From Rhizobium sp. 11515TR (GTDB taxonomy: Bacteria; Pseudomonadota; Alphaproteobacteria; Rhizobiales; Rhizobiaceae): a stretch of DNA of 64,000 bases. The stretch's first letter is position 1, and each line of letters opens with the position of its first letter. This document shows positions 35,153 to 43,687 of this stretch, piece after piece. Location: NCBI RefSeq assembly GCF_002277895.1, contig NZ_CP022999.1:62001-126000 (forward strand). The letters run 5' to 3'. A program made the position numbers and the translations under genes. Below the pieces are notes generated by a model. That model was not told the DNA's origin, ran no database searches, and saw only the letters and a list, made by a program, of their open reading frames with translations.

Positions 35153-36145
35153 TCAGAGCAGTGTCATGCACTCGACCTCGACGTCCAGAAGCTCTTTCAG
35201 TTCCTCGTCGAGTGCCATCACGGTCAGCGTCGCGCCGACCATTTCGAGCGACGTGAAGTAGTTGCCGATATAGGTCCTGTAGATATTCAATCCCCGTTCG
35301 GAGATCTTCGTCTCGATCGTGTCGTTGAGGATGTAGAGCTCGTTGACCGGTGTCGCGCCGAGGCCTGACACGAGGACGGCCACTTCCGTTCCAGCGGCCA
35401 GATTATGATCATCGAGCACGATCTGGCACATATCCTCGGCTATCTCCGCTGCCGTCTTCAGCGGCTCGATGCGAACGCCGGGTTCGCCGTGATGGCCGAT
35501 GCCAACTTCCATCGTGCCGGGTTCGATCTGGAAATTCGGATGACCGACGGCGGGCAGAGTGCAGGGACCAAGGCCGATACCGACGGAGCGGCAATTGTCG
35601 ATCGCCCTTTGCGCGGTCACGCGTACTTCCTCCAGGTTCGCACCCTGGGAAGCCTTGGCGCCGCCGATCTTCCACATGAAGATTTCGCCGGCCACGCCGC
35701 GGCGCTTCTCGCGCTCCTCCGGTGGTGCCGAGCAGACATCGTCGTTGGCGACGACGGTCGCGACTTCGATGCCGTCCTTGGCGGCAAGCTTCGTCGCCAT
35801 CTTAACGTTCATGTTGTCGCCGGCATAGTTGCCGTAAAGGCAGATAACACCACGGCCGCCATTGGCCTCGCGGATGGCGTCGTGGAAGCTCTTGGCCGTC
35901 GGGGACGAAAAGAGCTCGCCGACTGCGACCGCATCCAGCATGTTCTTGCCCGTATAACCGATGAAGGCGGGCTCGTGACCGGAACCACCGCCGGTGATCA
36001 CGCCGACCTTGCCGGCATGCGGAGCATCCTTGGCGACGACAACGCGCGGATTGTCTGCCAGACGGACGATGTCCGAATGCGCCTTGATGAAGCCTTTTAC
36101 AGTGTCTTCAACGACTTCATCGGGATTGTTGATGAACCGCTGCAT
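35153..36145 (-). CDS. dhaK: DhaK-type dihydroxyacetone/tetrulose kinase subunit
   Basis: 330 residues, the usual DhaK length. Active-site residues His57 (GSGHEP), Asp110 (YAGDNMNV) and His219 (GHHGEPG) are all in place, so the substrate can form the hemiaminal. With the neighbouring GolD/DthD-like dehydrogenase and ribose-type transporter, D-erythrulose kinase (DerK) is a likely role. Dihydroxyacetone kinase is the alternative. It lies 34 bp after the dehydrogenase gene. Confidence 0.9.
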   Translation of the reverse strand: MQRFINNPDEVVEDTVKGFIKAHSDIVRLADNPRVVVAKDAPHAGKVGVITGGGSGHEPAFIGYTGKNMLDAVAVGELFSSPTAKSFHDAIREANGGRGVICLYGNYAGDNMNVKMATKLAAKDGIEVATVVANDDVCSAPPEEREKRRGVAGEIFMWKIGGAKASQGANLEEVRVTAQRAIDNCRSVGIGLGPCTLPAVGHPNFQIEPGTMEVGIGHHGEPGVRIEPLKTAAEIAEDMCQIVLDDHNLAAGTEVAVLVSGLGATPVNELYILNDTIETKISERGLNIYRTYIGNYFTSLEMVGATLTVMALDEELKELLDVEVECMTLL

Positions 36146-36179
36146 GGTCTCTCCTGTCGAAATTGTCGAGCGCTTGCGC

Positions 36180-36953
36180 TCAAAGAATGGTGTAGCCGCC
36201 GTCGATCAGCAGATCGGCGCCGTTGATCATGTCCGCGCCGGACGAGGAGAGGAAAACAGCGGCGGCTGCAATCTCCTGCGGGAAGGCGAAACGGCCTGTG
36301 GGGATGCGCTTCTTGGCGGTTTCGCCTTTTTCACCGGCCCAGGCCTTCTTGCCGAGTTCGGTCAGCACGATGGTCGGCGAGATGGTGTTGACGTTGATGC
36401 CGTGTTTGCCCCATTCGGCGGCAAAGGTCTTGGACATGCCGATCACGCCGAACTTGGAGGCGCAGTAGGCGACATGCTCTTCGATGGCGACGGTGCCGGC
36501 CTGCGAGGCGAGGTTGACGATCTTGCCACCCTTGCCGGCGGCTATCATGGCGCGGCCAACAGCCTGCGTGACGAGGAACGTGCCCTTGAGATTGATGTTG
36601 ATCGTCTTGTCCCAGTAGTCGAGCGGCAGATCTTCGGCGGCGGCTAAGAAGACGACGCCGGCGCTGTTGACGGCGATATCGATGCCGCCGAAATGCGATA
36701 CGACATCGCTGACGGCCTTGCTGACCGAGGCCGGATCGGACACGTCGCAGACGAATGCTTCAGCGCCGCCGCCGATTTCTGATGCCTTGGCCTTCGCCAT
36801 GTCGACATTGATATCGAGAACCGCGACCTTCGCGCCCTTGGAGGCGAATGCAGCCGCGACCGCAGCACCGATGCCGGAGCCGCCGCCTGTGACAAGCGCC
36901 GTCTTGCCTGAAAGCGGGAAGTTCAAATCAATGTCTGGGGATGTCTCGGTCAT
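36180..36953 (-). CDS. SDR dehydrogenase, GolD/DthD-like
   Basis: 257 residues from ATG 36953. Short-chain dehydrogenase with TGGGSGIG, NSAG and the catalytic YCASKFGVIG. The N-terminus (IDLNFPLSGKTALVTGG) is typical of the galactitol 2-dehydrogenase/D-threitol dehydrogenase (GolD/DthD) group. Immediately upstream of a DhaK gene this suggests oxidation of a polyol such as D-threitol to a ketose, which the kinase then phosphorylates. The family is clear; the substrate is inferred. Confidence 0.87.
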   Translation of the reverse strand: MTETSPDIDLNFPLSGKTALVTGGGSGIGAAVAAAFASKGAKVAVLDINVDMAKAKASEIGGGAEAFVCDVSDPASVSKAVSDVVSHFGGIDIAVNSAGVVFLAAAEDLPLDYWDKTININLKGTFLVTQAVGRAMIAAGKGGKIVNLASQAGTVAIEEHVAYCASKFGVIGMSKTFAAEWGKHGINVNTISPTIVLTELGKKAWAGEKGETAKKRIPTGRFAFPQEIAAAAVFLSSSGADMINGADLLIDGGYTIL

Positions 36954-37014
36954 CTTTTTCAAGCCTCTGTTTTCGGGGTGTGGCGAGGCGATGGTTCGCC
37001 CCACCACATTGATC

Positions 37015-38004
37015 TTACTTGCGGGTTTCGAGCAGCTTGTCGACGTTCTCGGCCGTTACCGGGGTCCACGGAACATTGTAGTTCTTGTCCTTGCCGTCGT
37101 TGAACGGCATGGCCGGATACTGTTCCCAGATCTTGGATTCTGGTTTGTAGTTACCCTTCTTGGCGGCAAAGATCGCGAGATCGAGGGCGCCCTGGGCCTG
37201 CGCGCTGGCGTCCTGCAGGATTGAGGTCATCGTACCCTGTTTGACTGCGTGGAGCGCATCGGTGATGCCGTCAATGCCGGCAATGGCGAAGTCTTTGACG
37301 TTAAGTTTGGCAGCCTTGATCGCTTCGATCGCGCCGAGCGCCATCTCGTCGTTCTGGCCGATGACGCCGTTGATCTGGCCGGGATGAGACGTCAGCCAGT
37401 TTTCCATCAGGGTCTGGGCTTCGGCACGCGACCAGTTGGCGGTCTGGTCTTCCAGCACCTTTACGTTCGGGCACTCGGCAAGCGCCTTCTTGTTGCCTTC
37501 GAGACGCGAAATCTGCGCCGACTGGCCGATCGGGCCTTCGAGGATGACGACATTACCCTTGCAGCCGATCTTATCGAGGACGGTCTTGGCTTCCATGTAG
37601 CCGGAGATTGTGTCGTCGGAACCGACATAGGCGGTCAGCAGATCGGAATTCACGCGAGTGTTCGAGCCGACGACCGGAATACCGGCGTCATGAGCGGCCT
37701 GAACAGCCGTCGCTGCAGCTTCGATATCGATCGGCACGAAGATGATCGCATCGAACTTCTGCGTGATCATCGTGTTGACCTGCTCCTGCTGCACGAGCGC
37801 ATCATAGCGGCCGTCGAAGATGGTCAGATCGACATCGCCATTCTTGACGGCGGGATGTTCCTTCAGCGCAGCCGACCAGATCTGCATGAATTCGGCATTC
37901 AGGCCGTAGGGCGCCGCACCGATTTTCAGCTTCTTGTCTTGGGCGAGGGCAGGTGAGGCCAGAATTGCTGTCGCTGCAGCAAGAGCAATCAATAATTTCT
38001 TCAT
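37015..38004 (-). CDS. Ribose-type ABC substrate-binding protein
   Basis: 329 residues from ATG 38004, with a standard signal peptide (KKLLIALAAATAILASPALA). Periplasmic binding protein of the ribose/xylitol type with VVGSNTRVNSDLLTAYVGSD and FAIAGIDGITDALHAV. In this operon it would capture a polyol or ketose. The 85-bp gap to the permease and 61-bp gap to the dehydrogenase keep it in the same transcription unit. Confidence 0.92.
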   Translation of the reverse strand: MKKLLIALAAATAILASPALAQDKKLKIGAAPYGLNAEFMQIWSAALKEHPAVKNGDVDLTIFDGRYDALVQQEQVNTMITQKFDAIIFVPIDIEAAATAVQAAHDAGIPVVGSNTRVNSDLLTAYVGSDDTISGYMEAKTVLDKIGCKGNVVILEGPIGQSAQISRLEGNKKALAECPNVKVLEDQTANWSRAEAQTLMENWLTSHPGQINGVIGQNDEMALGAIEAIKAAKLNVKDFAIAGIDGITDALHAVKQGTMTSILQDASAQAQGALDLAIFAAKKGNYKPESKIWEQYPAMPFNDGKDKNYNVPWTPVTAENVDKLLETRK

Positions 38005-38089
38005 TATAAGTCTCCTCCGTTGAAAGTCCGGCCGTCGCCTTGACGCGCCGTTTCGTTTTCCGAGTGTGGACACCGGAATGTCTTCGGGC

Positions 38090-39094
38090 TCAGCCGCCCA
38101 GGTTTCTCTTTTGGTCGAGCATGACGGCGCCGACGATGAGCGCGCCCTTGAGGACCTGCTGGTAGTAGGACTGGATGCCCATGAGATCGAGGCCGTTGTT
38201 CATGACGCCGATGATCAGCGCGCCGATCAGCGTGCCGGTGATGCGGCCGACGCCGCCGGAAAGGCTGGTGCCGCCAATGACGACAGCCGCGATCGCGTCG
38301 AGTTCGTACGCGATGCCGGCCTGTGGCAGGGCGGAGCCGGTGCGTGCGGCAAGGATCATGCCTGCCAGACCGGAGAGGCCACCGGAAATGACATAAACGA
38401 GGAAGCGCAGCTTGCTGACGTTTATACCCGAGGTAACGGCTGCATGCGGATTGCCGCCGACAGCATAGATATAGCGGCCAAAGCGGGTGCGGTTCAGGAC
38501 CCACCAGGCGATGACGAAGACGATGGCAAGCAGGATAACCGGCATCGGGACCGAGAGCACGCTGCCGGTGCCGATCCAGCGGAAATCGGGGGTGAGAGCC
38601 GGCACAGGCTTACCGCCGCCATAGATGAGCGTCAGGCCACGGGCGGCAGAGAGCATGCCCAGTGTTGCGACGAAAGCGGGAACGGCAAAGCGCGAGACGA
38701 TTAGGCCGACCACGGCGCCACAGGCCACACCGACCAAGAGGCCGACGGCGAGCGCCACATAGGGCGGATACGGCGCACCGACGATGCCGGCCGTCGCCGA
38801 GGTCGTTGCGAAGCTCGCGCTGACAATGCCAGTGAGCGCAACCACGGAGCCGACGGAGAGATCGATCCCACGCGTCAGGATGACGAATGTCATGCCGATC
38901 GCAAGCACGCCGTTGATCGAAGTCTGCAGCAGCACGTTGGAAATATTGCCGGCTGTCAGAAAATACTCATTCGAGAATGAGAGGACGGCAGCGAGCAGGA
39001 GGAAAGCGAGAAAGATCCCGTATTCCTGAATGATCAATCGGCGCCGGTCCGAGCCGAACCAGGAATTGGGCTGATTGTTATCAGTGGCGGACAT
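38090..39094 (-). CDS. Ribose-type ABC transporter permease
   Basis: 334 residues, about nine to ten membrane helices, RbsC family (ILTRGIDLSVGSVVALTG, AVGGNPHAAVTSGINVSKLRF, IGGTSLSGGVGRITGT). Second gene of the operon, 55 bp after the ATPase gene. Confidence 0.93.
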   Translation of the reverse strand: MSATDNNQPNSWFGSDRRRLIIQEYGIFLAFLLLAAVLSFSNEYFLTAGNISNVLLQTSINGVLAIGMTFVILTRGIDLSVGSVVALTGIVSASFATTSATAGIVGAPYPPYVALAVGLLVGVACGAVVGLIVSRFAVPAFVATLGMLSAARGLTLIYGGGKPVPALTPDFRWIGTGSVLSVPMPVILLAIVFVIAWWVLNRTRFGRYIYAVGGNPHAAVTSGINVSKLRFLVYVISGGLSGLAGMILAARTGSALPQAGIAYELDAIAAVVIGGTSLSGGVGRITGTLIGALIIGVMNNGLDLMGIQSYYQQVLKGALIVGAVMLDQKRNLGG

Positions 39095-39149
39095 TGCAGA
39101 TACCTCTTATTGCCGGACGCGTTCTTTTGAGCCTCGTGGTCTGTCGCAT

Positions 39150-40628
39150 TCAGGTCGACAGATGCACAAGCGATTGCGCGTCGGCCTCCTCCCTCTTGAG
39201 AATTCCGGCGGACCGTCCCTGGCGCATCACCAGGATGCGGTCCGACATGCCGAGAACCTCGTCTATTTCGGATGAGATCATGATCACGGTGCCGCCTTCA
39301 GCGGCGAAGTCGCAGATGATGCGATAGATTTCGCGCTTGGCGCCGACATCGACGCCGCGCGTCGGCTCATCGAGCAGCAGCACTTTCGGCTTGCGCAGGA
39401 ACCACTTGCCGAGCACGACCTTCTGCTGATTACCGCCGGAAAGGCCGGAGACGGGCATGCTGTCGCGTGCCGCCTTGATGCCGAAGCGCTGGATCATGTC
39501 CTGGCTGGCGTTGGCCTCGGCCCGGCGATCCATTGAAAAATTCGGGCTCATTTCGGGCAGGCTCGCAAGGCAGATATTGTTGCGAACGCTATCGATCAGG
39601 TTGAGGCCGGTCAGCTTGCGATCTTCGGTGACGAAGGCGATGCCGTGCTGCATGGCTTCGGATGGTTTGCGCACGATGATGGGCTCGCCAGCAAGCTTGA
39701 TCTGACCGCTGCTGACGGCATCGACGCCGAAGATGCAGTTGAAGATCTCGGTGCGGCCGGACCCCATCAGGCCATAAATGCCGAAAATCTCGCCCTTGTG
39801 TGCGGTAAAGGAGATGTCGTTGACTTTGCCCTCTGCTGTAAGCCCGGCGACTTCCAGCCCTGGCGTTGCCGTCGGCACATTGGTCTTGATGTATTCCTCG
39901 CCAAGTTCGCGGCCGACGATCATGCGGATGAGGCCGGGCCGATCGATATCGGTAAGCGCACCGCTGCCGACATAGGACCCGTCGCGAAAGGCCGTGTAGG
40001 AATCGGCGATCTGGAAGATTTCGGACAGGCGATGCGAGACGTAGACGACGCCCTTGCCTTCAGCTTTCAGCCGCTCGATGGTGGCAAACAGTTGCTGCGC
40101 TTCCTTCTCGCCGATCGCGGAGGTGGGCTCGTCCATGAAGATCACTTCGGCATCGTGGCTGAGTGCCTTGGCGATCTCGACCAGCTGAACTTGCGCGACC
40201 GAGAGGTTCATCATGAATTGTGTGGCGCGGATATTGAACTGCAGCCGGTCGAGGAGCGCCTGCGCGTTGCGGTTCATTGTCTTGAAATCGATGCTGCCAA
40301 AGCGTGCCGATGGCTCGCGGCCGAGATAGATGTTCTCGGCAACCGTCATGTGCGGGATGGGGCTGAGTTCCTGCTCGATGATGGCGATGCCGGCGGCGAG
40401 CGCTTCGGCGGGGCTAGCGTAGTCCACATCCTTGCCGCGGCGGCGAATGGAGCCGGCATCACGCTTGTGAATGCCCATCAGGATCTTGAGGAACGTCGAC
40501 TTGCCCGCACCGTTGCCGCCGCACAAGGCGTGGACGGAGCCGGGACGCAGCTGAAAGCGCCCATCGCGCAATGCAGCGACGCCGCCAAAGGACTTTTTCA
40601 GCCCCTCTACTTCAAGCAGGAATTCCAC
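39150..40628 (-). CDS. Ribose-type ABC transporter ATP-binding protein
   Basis: 492 residues with two nucleotide-binding domains: GGNGAGKST, EVIFMDEPTSAIG, then in the second half GLMGSGRTEIFN, LSGGNQQKVVLGKWF and LLLDEPTRGVDVG. First gene of the operon running to 31556. The start is 74 bp downstream of the presumed -10 inside a nested palindrome. It is a paralogue of the ATPase at 28472-29968 with the same architecture. Confidence 0.93.
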   Translation of the reverse strand: MEFLLEVEGLKKSFGGVAALRDGRFQLRPGSVHALCGGNGAGKSTFLKILMGIHKRDAGSIRRRGKDVDYASPAEALAAGIAIIEQELSPIPHMTVAENIYLGREPSARFGSIDFKTMNRNAQALLDRLQFNIRATQFMMNLSVAQVQLVEIAKALSHDAEVIFMDEPTSAIGEKEAQQLFATIERLKAEGKGVVYVSHRLSEIFQIADSYTAFRDGSYVGSGALTDIDRPGLIRMIVGRELGEEYIKTNVPTATPGLEVAGLTAEGKVNDISFTAHKGEIFGIYGLMGSGRTEIFNCIFGVDAVSSGQIKLAGEPIIVRKPSEAMQHGIAFVTEDRKLTGLNLIDSVRNNICLASLPEMSPNFSMDRRAEANASQDMIQRFGIKAARDSMPVSGLSGGNQQKVVLGKWFLRKPKVLLLDEPTRGVDVGAKREIYRIICDFAAEGGTVIMISSEIDEVLGMSDRILVMRQGRSAGILKREEADAQSLVHLST

Positions 40629-40695
40629 TTTCCTCTCCCATTCCGGATGCCGTAGCGAGTCACGACGTCACCCGTCGACGATTGCTTGGCATTAT

Positions 40696-40730
40696 TTGAC
40701 AATATTCGAAATGCTTTCGACAAATGTCAA
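40696..40730 (-). promoter_or_regulatory. Nested palindromic operator/promoter of the polyol operon
   Basis: A two-layer symmetric structure: TTGACA, 4 nt, TCGAAA, TGC, TTTCGA, 4 nt, TGTCAA. Both arm pairs are perfect and share the same centre (40713). On the minus strand TTGACA (40730-40725), a 17-bp spacer and GAATAT (40707-40702) form a plausible promoter, with the inner palindrome inside the spacer. The adjacent operon encodes the SorC-DhaK fusion, the likely binder. Confidence 0.7.
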
Positions 40731-41017
40731 TATGGTTGTGCGGAAATCATGCGATTGCGGATATGGCGCGTTACCGTCACGAGGAGAATTCACTTGAGGA
40801 TTTATCGGTAATAATTTGTAATAAAATGATTATTCATTACGGAAGCGACAGATGCCCGGCGTGATAAAATGCCGTTTTGACGGGACGCGGTGTAGACGGC
40901 ATCGATGGACTGCGGCGATTGCGCAGAAAAAAATTTGTTGTGGACGGGGAGAATTCGCTTAATCCTAAGATGCAGTGCGGTTTTCACGTAGTGCCTCTGG
41001 CAGCGGAGCAGGCAGAG
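40731..41017. other. Intergenic region between the polyol operon promoter and the oxidoreductase gene
   Basis: About 290 bp with a moderately AT-rich centre (40795-40850). The in-frame extension of the next gene to 40877 looks non-coding (MTGRGVDGIDGLRRLRRKK). No further element recognised. Confidence 0.4.
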
Positions 41018-41602
41018 ATGCATTCATCGAAAATCACCATTCTCTCCTGCAGCATGGATCCGGAAAGCCGGAGCCGCCGCATGGGCCGTGAGGCAGAAAA
41101 ACTATTGCGGGAGAGAGGGGCTGAGGTTGAATTTATCGATCTTCAGGATCTCGATCTGCCTGTATTCGACAACTTGAACTGCTATCAGCATCCTTCCTAC
41201 GACAGGCTGTATCGTGCAATTCGCGATGCGGATGGTGTGCTGCTTGCTGTGCCCATTTACAATTGGTCGGTCGGCAGCGCTGCCAAGAGCCTGATCGAGC
41301 TTACCGGCGCGACGGGTGAGGGCGGACGAAAATCCGCCTGGTTCGACCAGATCGTCACCTTCGTCTGTTCCGGTGGGCTTCCGCATAGCTATATGGCATA
41401 TGGCAGTCTCGCCATGTCGCTGATGCTCGATTTCAAATGCGTGATCAATCCTTATGTCGTCTATGCCACGGAAAGGGATTGGATCGATGGCGCCACCCTT
41501 TCCGACGCTCTTGCGGCACGGCTGAAGAAAACGATAGAGGTCAAGCTGGAGTTGTCATCGGGCTTGAGAGCCAGAGCATATGCCTCCGACTGGGAAATCT
41601 AA
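41018..41602 (+). CDS. NAD(P)H-dependent FMN reductase-like oxidoreductase
   Basis: 194 residues from ATG 41018. Flavodoxin-like fold of the NADPH-dependent FMN reductase family: ITILSCSMDPESRSRRMG for the phosphate loop, LAVPIYNWSVGSAAKSLIE for the flavin ring, and FVCSGGLPHSYMAY. Members supply reduced flavin or reduce quinones and azo compounds. It is divergent from the polyol ABC operon and followed after 118 bp by a FadR-type regulator, so it may belong to neither. Role uncertain. Confidence 0.8.
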   Translation: MHSSKITILSCSMDPESRSRRMGREAEKLLRERGAEVEFIDLQDLDLPVFDNLNCYQHPSYDRLYRAIRDADGVLLAVPIYNWSVGSAAKSLIELTGATGEGGRKSAWFDQIVTFVCSGGLPHSYMAYGSLAMSLMLDFKCVINPYVVYATERDWIDGATLSDALAARLKKTIEVKLELSSGLRARAYASDWEI

Positions 41603-41650
41603 TTGCGTGCCTGCCCCCGATTGCATTCGATGCGGCCCATGTTAAGACTA

Positions 41651-41663
41651 TTCGTATTATGAC
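41651..41663. promoter_or_regulatory. Candidate FadR-type operator, copy 1
   Basis: TTCGTATTATGAC matches the perfect palindrome GTCATATTATGAC found at 42455-42467 at 11 of 13 positions. It is 57 bp upstream of the FadR-type regulator start, suggesting autoregulation. Confidence 0.55.
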
Positions 41664-41719
41664 CTAGTGCTGATTATAAGAAGCGGCTGCGGATGAGCAG
41701 CCGGAATCGGGGATCGAGA

Positions 41720-42436
41720 ATGACGACAACTGCCCGGGCACGGCAAAGGCTGGCACAAAGGGTCATCGATGAATTGCGCACGCAGATCGAGTCCGGCAAG
41801 CTTCAGGCAGGCGACCAGCTTCCGACGGAACCGCAGCTCGAAGCGGCCTTCGATGTCAGCCGTACCGTGGTGCGCGAGGCGATCGCCGATCTTCGTGCCG
41901 CAGGCCTCGTCAAGCCCGTTCAGGGCAAGGGGGTATTCGTTTCCGAAACGTCGGCACGATCCGGTCTGCTGCTGACGCCTGTCGAGGTCAAAAGCATCCC
42001 CGAGACGCTGGAACTGCTGGAATTCCGCATGGCTGCGGAAGGCGAGGCGGCTGCAATCGCTGCCTATCGAAGAACGGCCGAACAGGAGGCCGCAATTGCT
42101 GTCGCCAACCGCAAGATGGCGCTGCTGATAGAGCAGGGACTCTCGACCGTCGAAGCGGATTATGAATTCCATATGGCGATTGCCGCTGCCACGAACAATC
42201 GCTTCTATGTCGATGTACTCCGGCATTTCGGCGCCCGAACCATCCCGCGCAGACAGTTTCCGACATTGCCTGAAGCGAATGATCGCGCCTATCTGGAGAA
42301 GGTGCATGCCGAGCATGCGGAAATACTGACGGCGATTGCCGATCAAGATCCTGAGCGAGCGCGTCAGGCGATGCGGGCCCATATGCTGGCGAGCCAGCGA
42401 CGTTATCGTCTCCTGGCCGAGCTGCAGGCGCAATAA
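41720..42436 (+). CDS. FadR-subfamily GntR transcriptional regulator
   Basis: 238 residues from ATG 41720 (41693 is an alternative). N-terminal GntR winged helix (QRVIDELRTQIESGKLQAGDQLPTEPQLEAAFDVSRTVVREAI split over residues 13-58). The C-terminal FCD effector domain has likely metal-binding acidic and His residues around YEFHMAIAAAT and VHAEHAEIL. It precedes a lactonase gene that carries the same palindrome, so it probably regulates a sugar-acid or lactone route. Inducer unknown. Confidence 0.9.
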   Translation: MTTTARARQRLAQRVIDELRTQIESGKLQAGDQLPTEPQLEAAFDVSRTVVREAIADLRAAGLVKPVQGKGVFVSETSARSGLLLTPVEVKSIPETLELLEFRMAAEGEAAAIAAYRRTAEQEAAIAVANRKMALLIEQGLSTVEADYEFHMAIAAATNNRFYVDVLRHFGARTIPRRQFPTLPEANDRAYLEKVHAEHAEILTAIADQDPERARQAMRAHMLASQRRYRLLAELQAQ

Positions 42437-42454
42437 TGCTCAACACATACCATG

Positions 42455-42467
42455 GTCATATTATGAC
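42455..42467. promoter_or_regulatory. Candidate FadR-type operator, copy 2
   Basis: GTCATATTATGAC is a perfect inverted repeat (GTCATA, central T, TATGAC), 56 bp upstream of the lactonase start and in the gap after the regulator. The degenerate copy lies upstream of the regulator. Confidence 0.6.
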
Positions 42468-42522
42468 ATATGATATCAAGCGATCGTCGGCGGTTACATC
42501 CGACGCTCAGACGAGGTGATTA

Positions 42523-43641
42523 GTGGTTCAGACGCCTTCCAGCGTATCTCGCACATTCGTCTATGTCTCGGCGGCAGTTGCCGGAACGATCGATACGTAC
42601 AGGATGGATGGGGCGACGGGCACGCTCATGCCAATATCCAGCGTGGATGTCGGTCCCATGGTCATGCCCATGGCCGTCAGTCCGGACCGGCGACATCTCT
42701 ATGCCGTCATTCGCGAACAGCCTTACCGGGTATTGACGCTGTCGATAGACCCTGAAAGCGGCAGGTTAAGGCAGGAGGCTGTCGCCGCTTTGCCCGATAG
42801 CATGGCCTACATCTCCCTCGATCCGACGGGTGGGCTTCTATTCGCTGCTTCCTATGGCGGCAGCAAAATCGCCGTATTGCTGATTGACAAGAACGGGCTG
42901 GTCACCGCGCAGGCACAGCAAGTGATCGCAACCGGGCGCAATGCCCATTCGATCGTTAGTGACCGGACAGGCAAATATGTCTTTGTCACCAATCTCGGCT
43001 CCGATGCTGTGCAGCAATTCACTCTCGACGCCGAGATCGGGATACTGAAGCCGAACGATCCGATGCAGGTTGAGACCGGCGCCGGCTCTGGTCCACGGCA
43101 CATCGTCATCTCTCCCGACAACAAGGCGGTGTACGTCCTGACCGAACTGACCGGCCATGTCATCCACTATGCGCTCGATACCGATACCGGCACCTTGAGC
43201 GAGATCGAAAGTGTTGCTTCCGTTCCCGAGATTGCTGGACTGTCACCGGGCATCGCGTCGCCTGGTCCGGCGATATCCGGTGCGCCTGCACCGGCCGTGG
43301 CTTCCGTCGACAACGGCAAGCCGAAGGTCTGGGCCGCAGATATCGGCATCACACCGAACGGCAAATTTCTTTATACGACGGAGAGAACCACCAGCCGGAT
43401 TGCACTCTTCCGCGTCGACGCAGGCAATGGACGACTGACCTACATCACAAACTATCCGACCGAGCAGCAGCCGCGCGGTATCCGCATCGATCCATCGGGC
43501 CGGTTTCTTGTCGCATCCGGCGAGAAGTCCGATAGGCTGTCGGTCTATGCCATCGACCAGGCCGATGGCGGTCTCAGCCTGGTGGGGCGATATCCGGTCA
43601 ATGCCGGTGCGAACTGGATAGAGATCGTGACATTTCCTTGA
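42523..43641 (+). CDS. Lactonase family protein (6-phosphogluconolactonase/YbhE-like propeller)
   Basis: 372 residues from GTG 42523 with GAGGT upstream. A seven-bladed propeller of the lactonase/YbhE type, with repeated PDRRHLYAV, DPTGGLLFAASYGG, SDRTGKYVFVTNLG, SPDNKAVYVL and DPSGRFLVASGEKSD blades. Members hydrolyse 6-phosphogluconolactone or similar lactones. It probably shares regulation with the FadR-type gene through the GTCATATTATGAC palindrome. No signal peptide. Confidence 0.85.
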   Translation: MVQTPSSVSRTFVYVSAAVAGTIDTYRMDGATGTLMPISSVDVGPMVMPMAVSPDRRHLYAVIREQPYRVLTLSIDPESGRLRQEAVAALPDSMAYISLDPTGGLLFAASYGGSKIAVLLIDKNGLVTAQAQQVIATGRNAHSIVSDRTGKYVFVTNLGSDAVQQFTLDAEIGILKPNDPMQVETGAGSGPRHIVISPDNKAVYVLTELTGHVIHYALDTDTGTLSEIESVASVPEIAGLSPGIASPGPAISGAPAPAVASVDNGKPKVWAADIGITPNGKFLYTTERTTSRIALFRVDAGNGRLTYITNYPTEQQPRGIRIDPSGRFLVASGEKSDRLSVYAIDQADGGLSLVGRYPVNAGANWIEIVTFP

Positions 43642-43687
43642 GACGCGTCCGCATGCGGCAAGCATCAAGCCCCTCTCGGGCGAATAT

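Noticed and set aside
28472..40628. Recent tandem duplication of the two ABC cassettes
   Set aside because: The two ATPases and permeases share architecture but differ through most of their sequence, so they are old paralogues, not a recent repeat.
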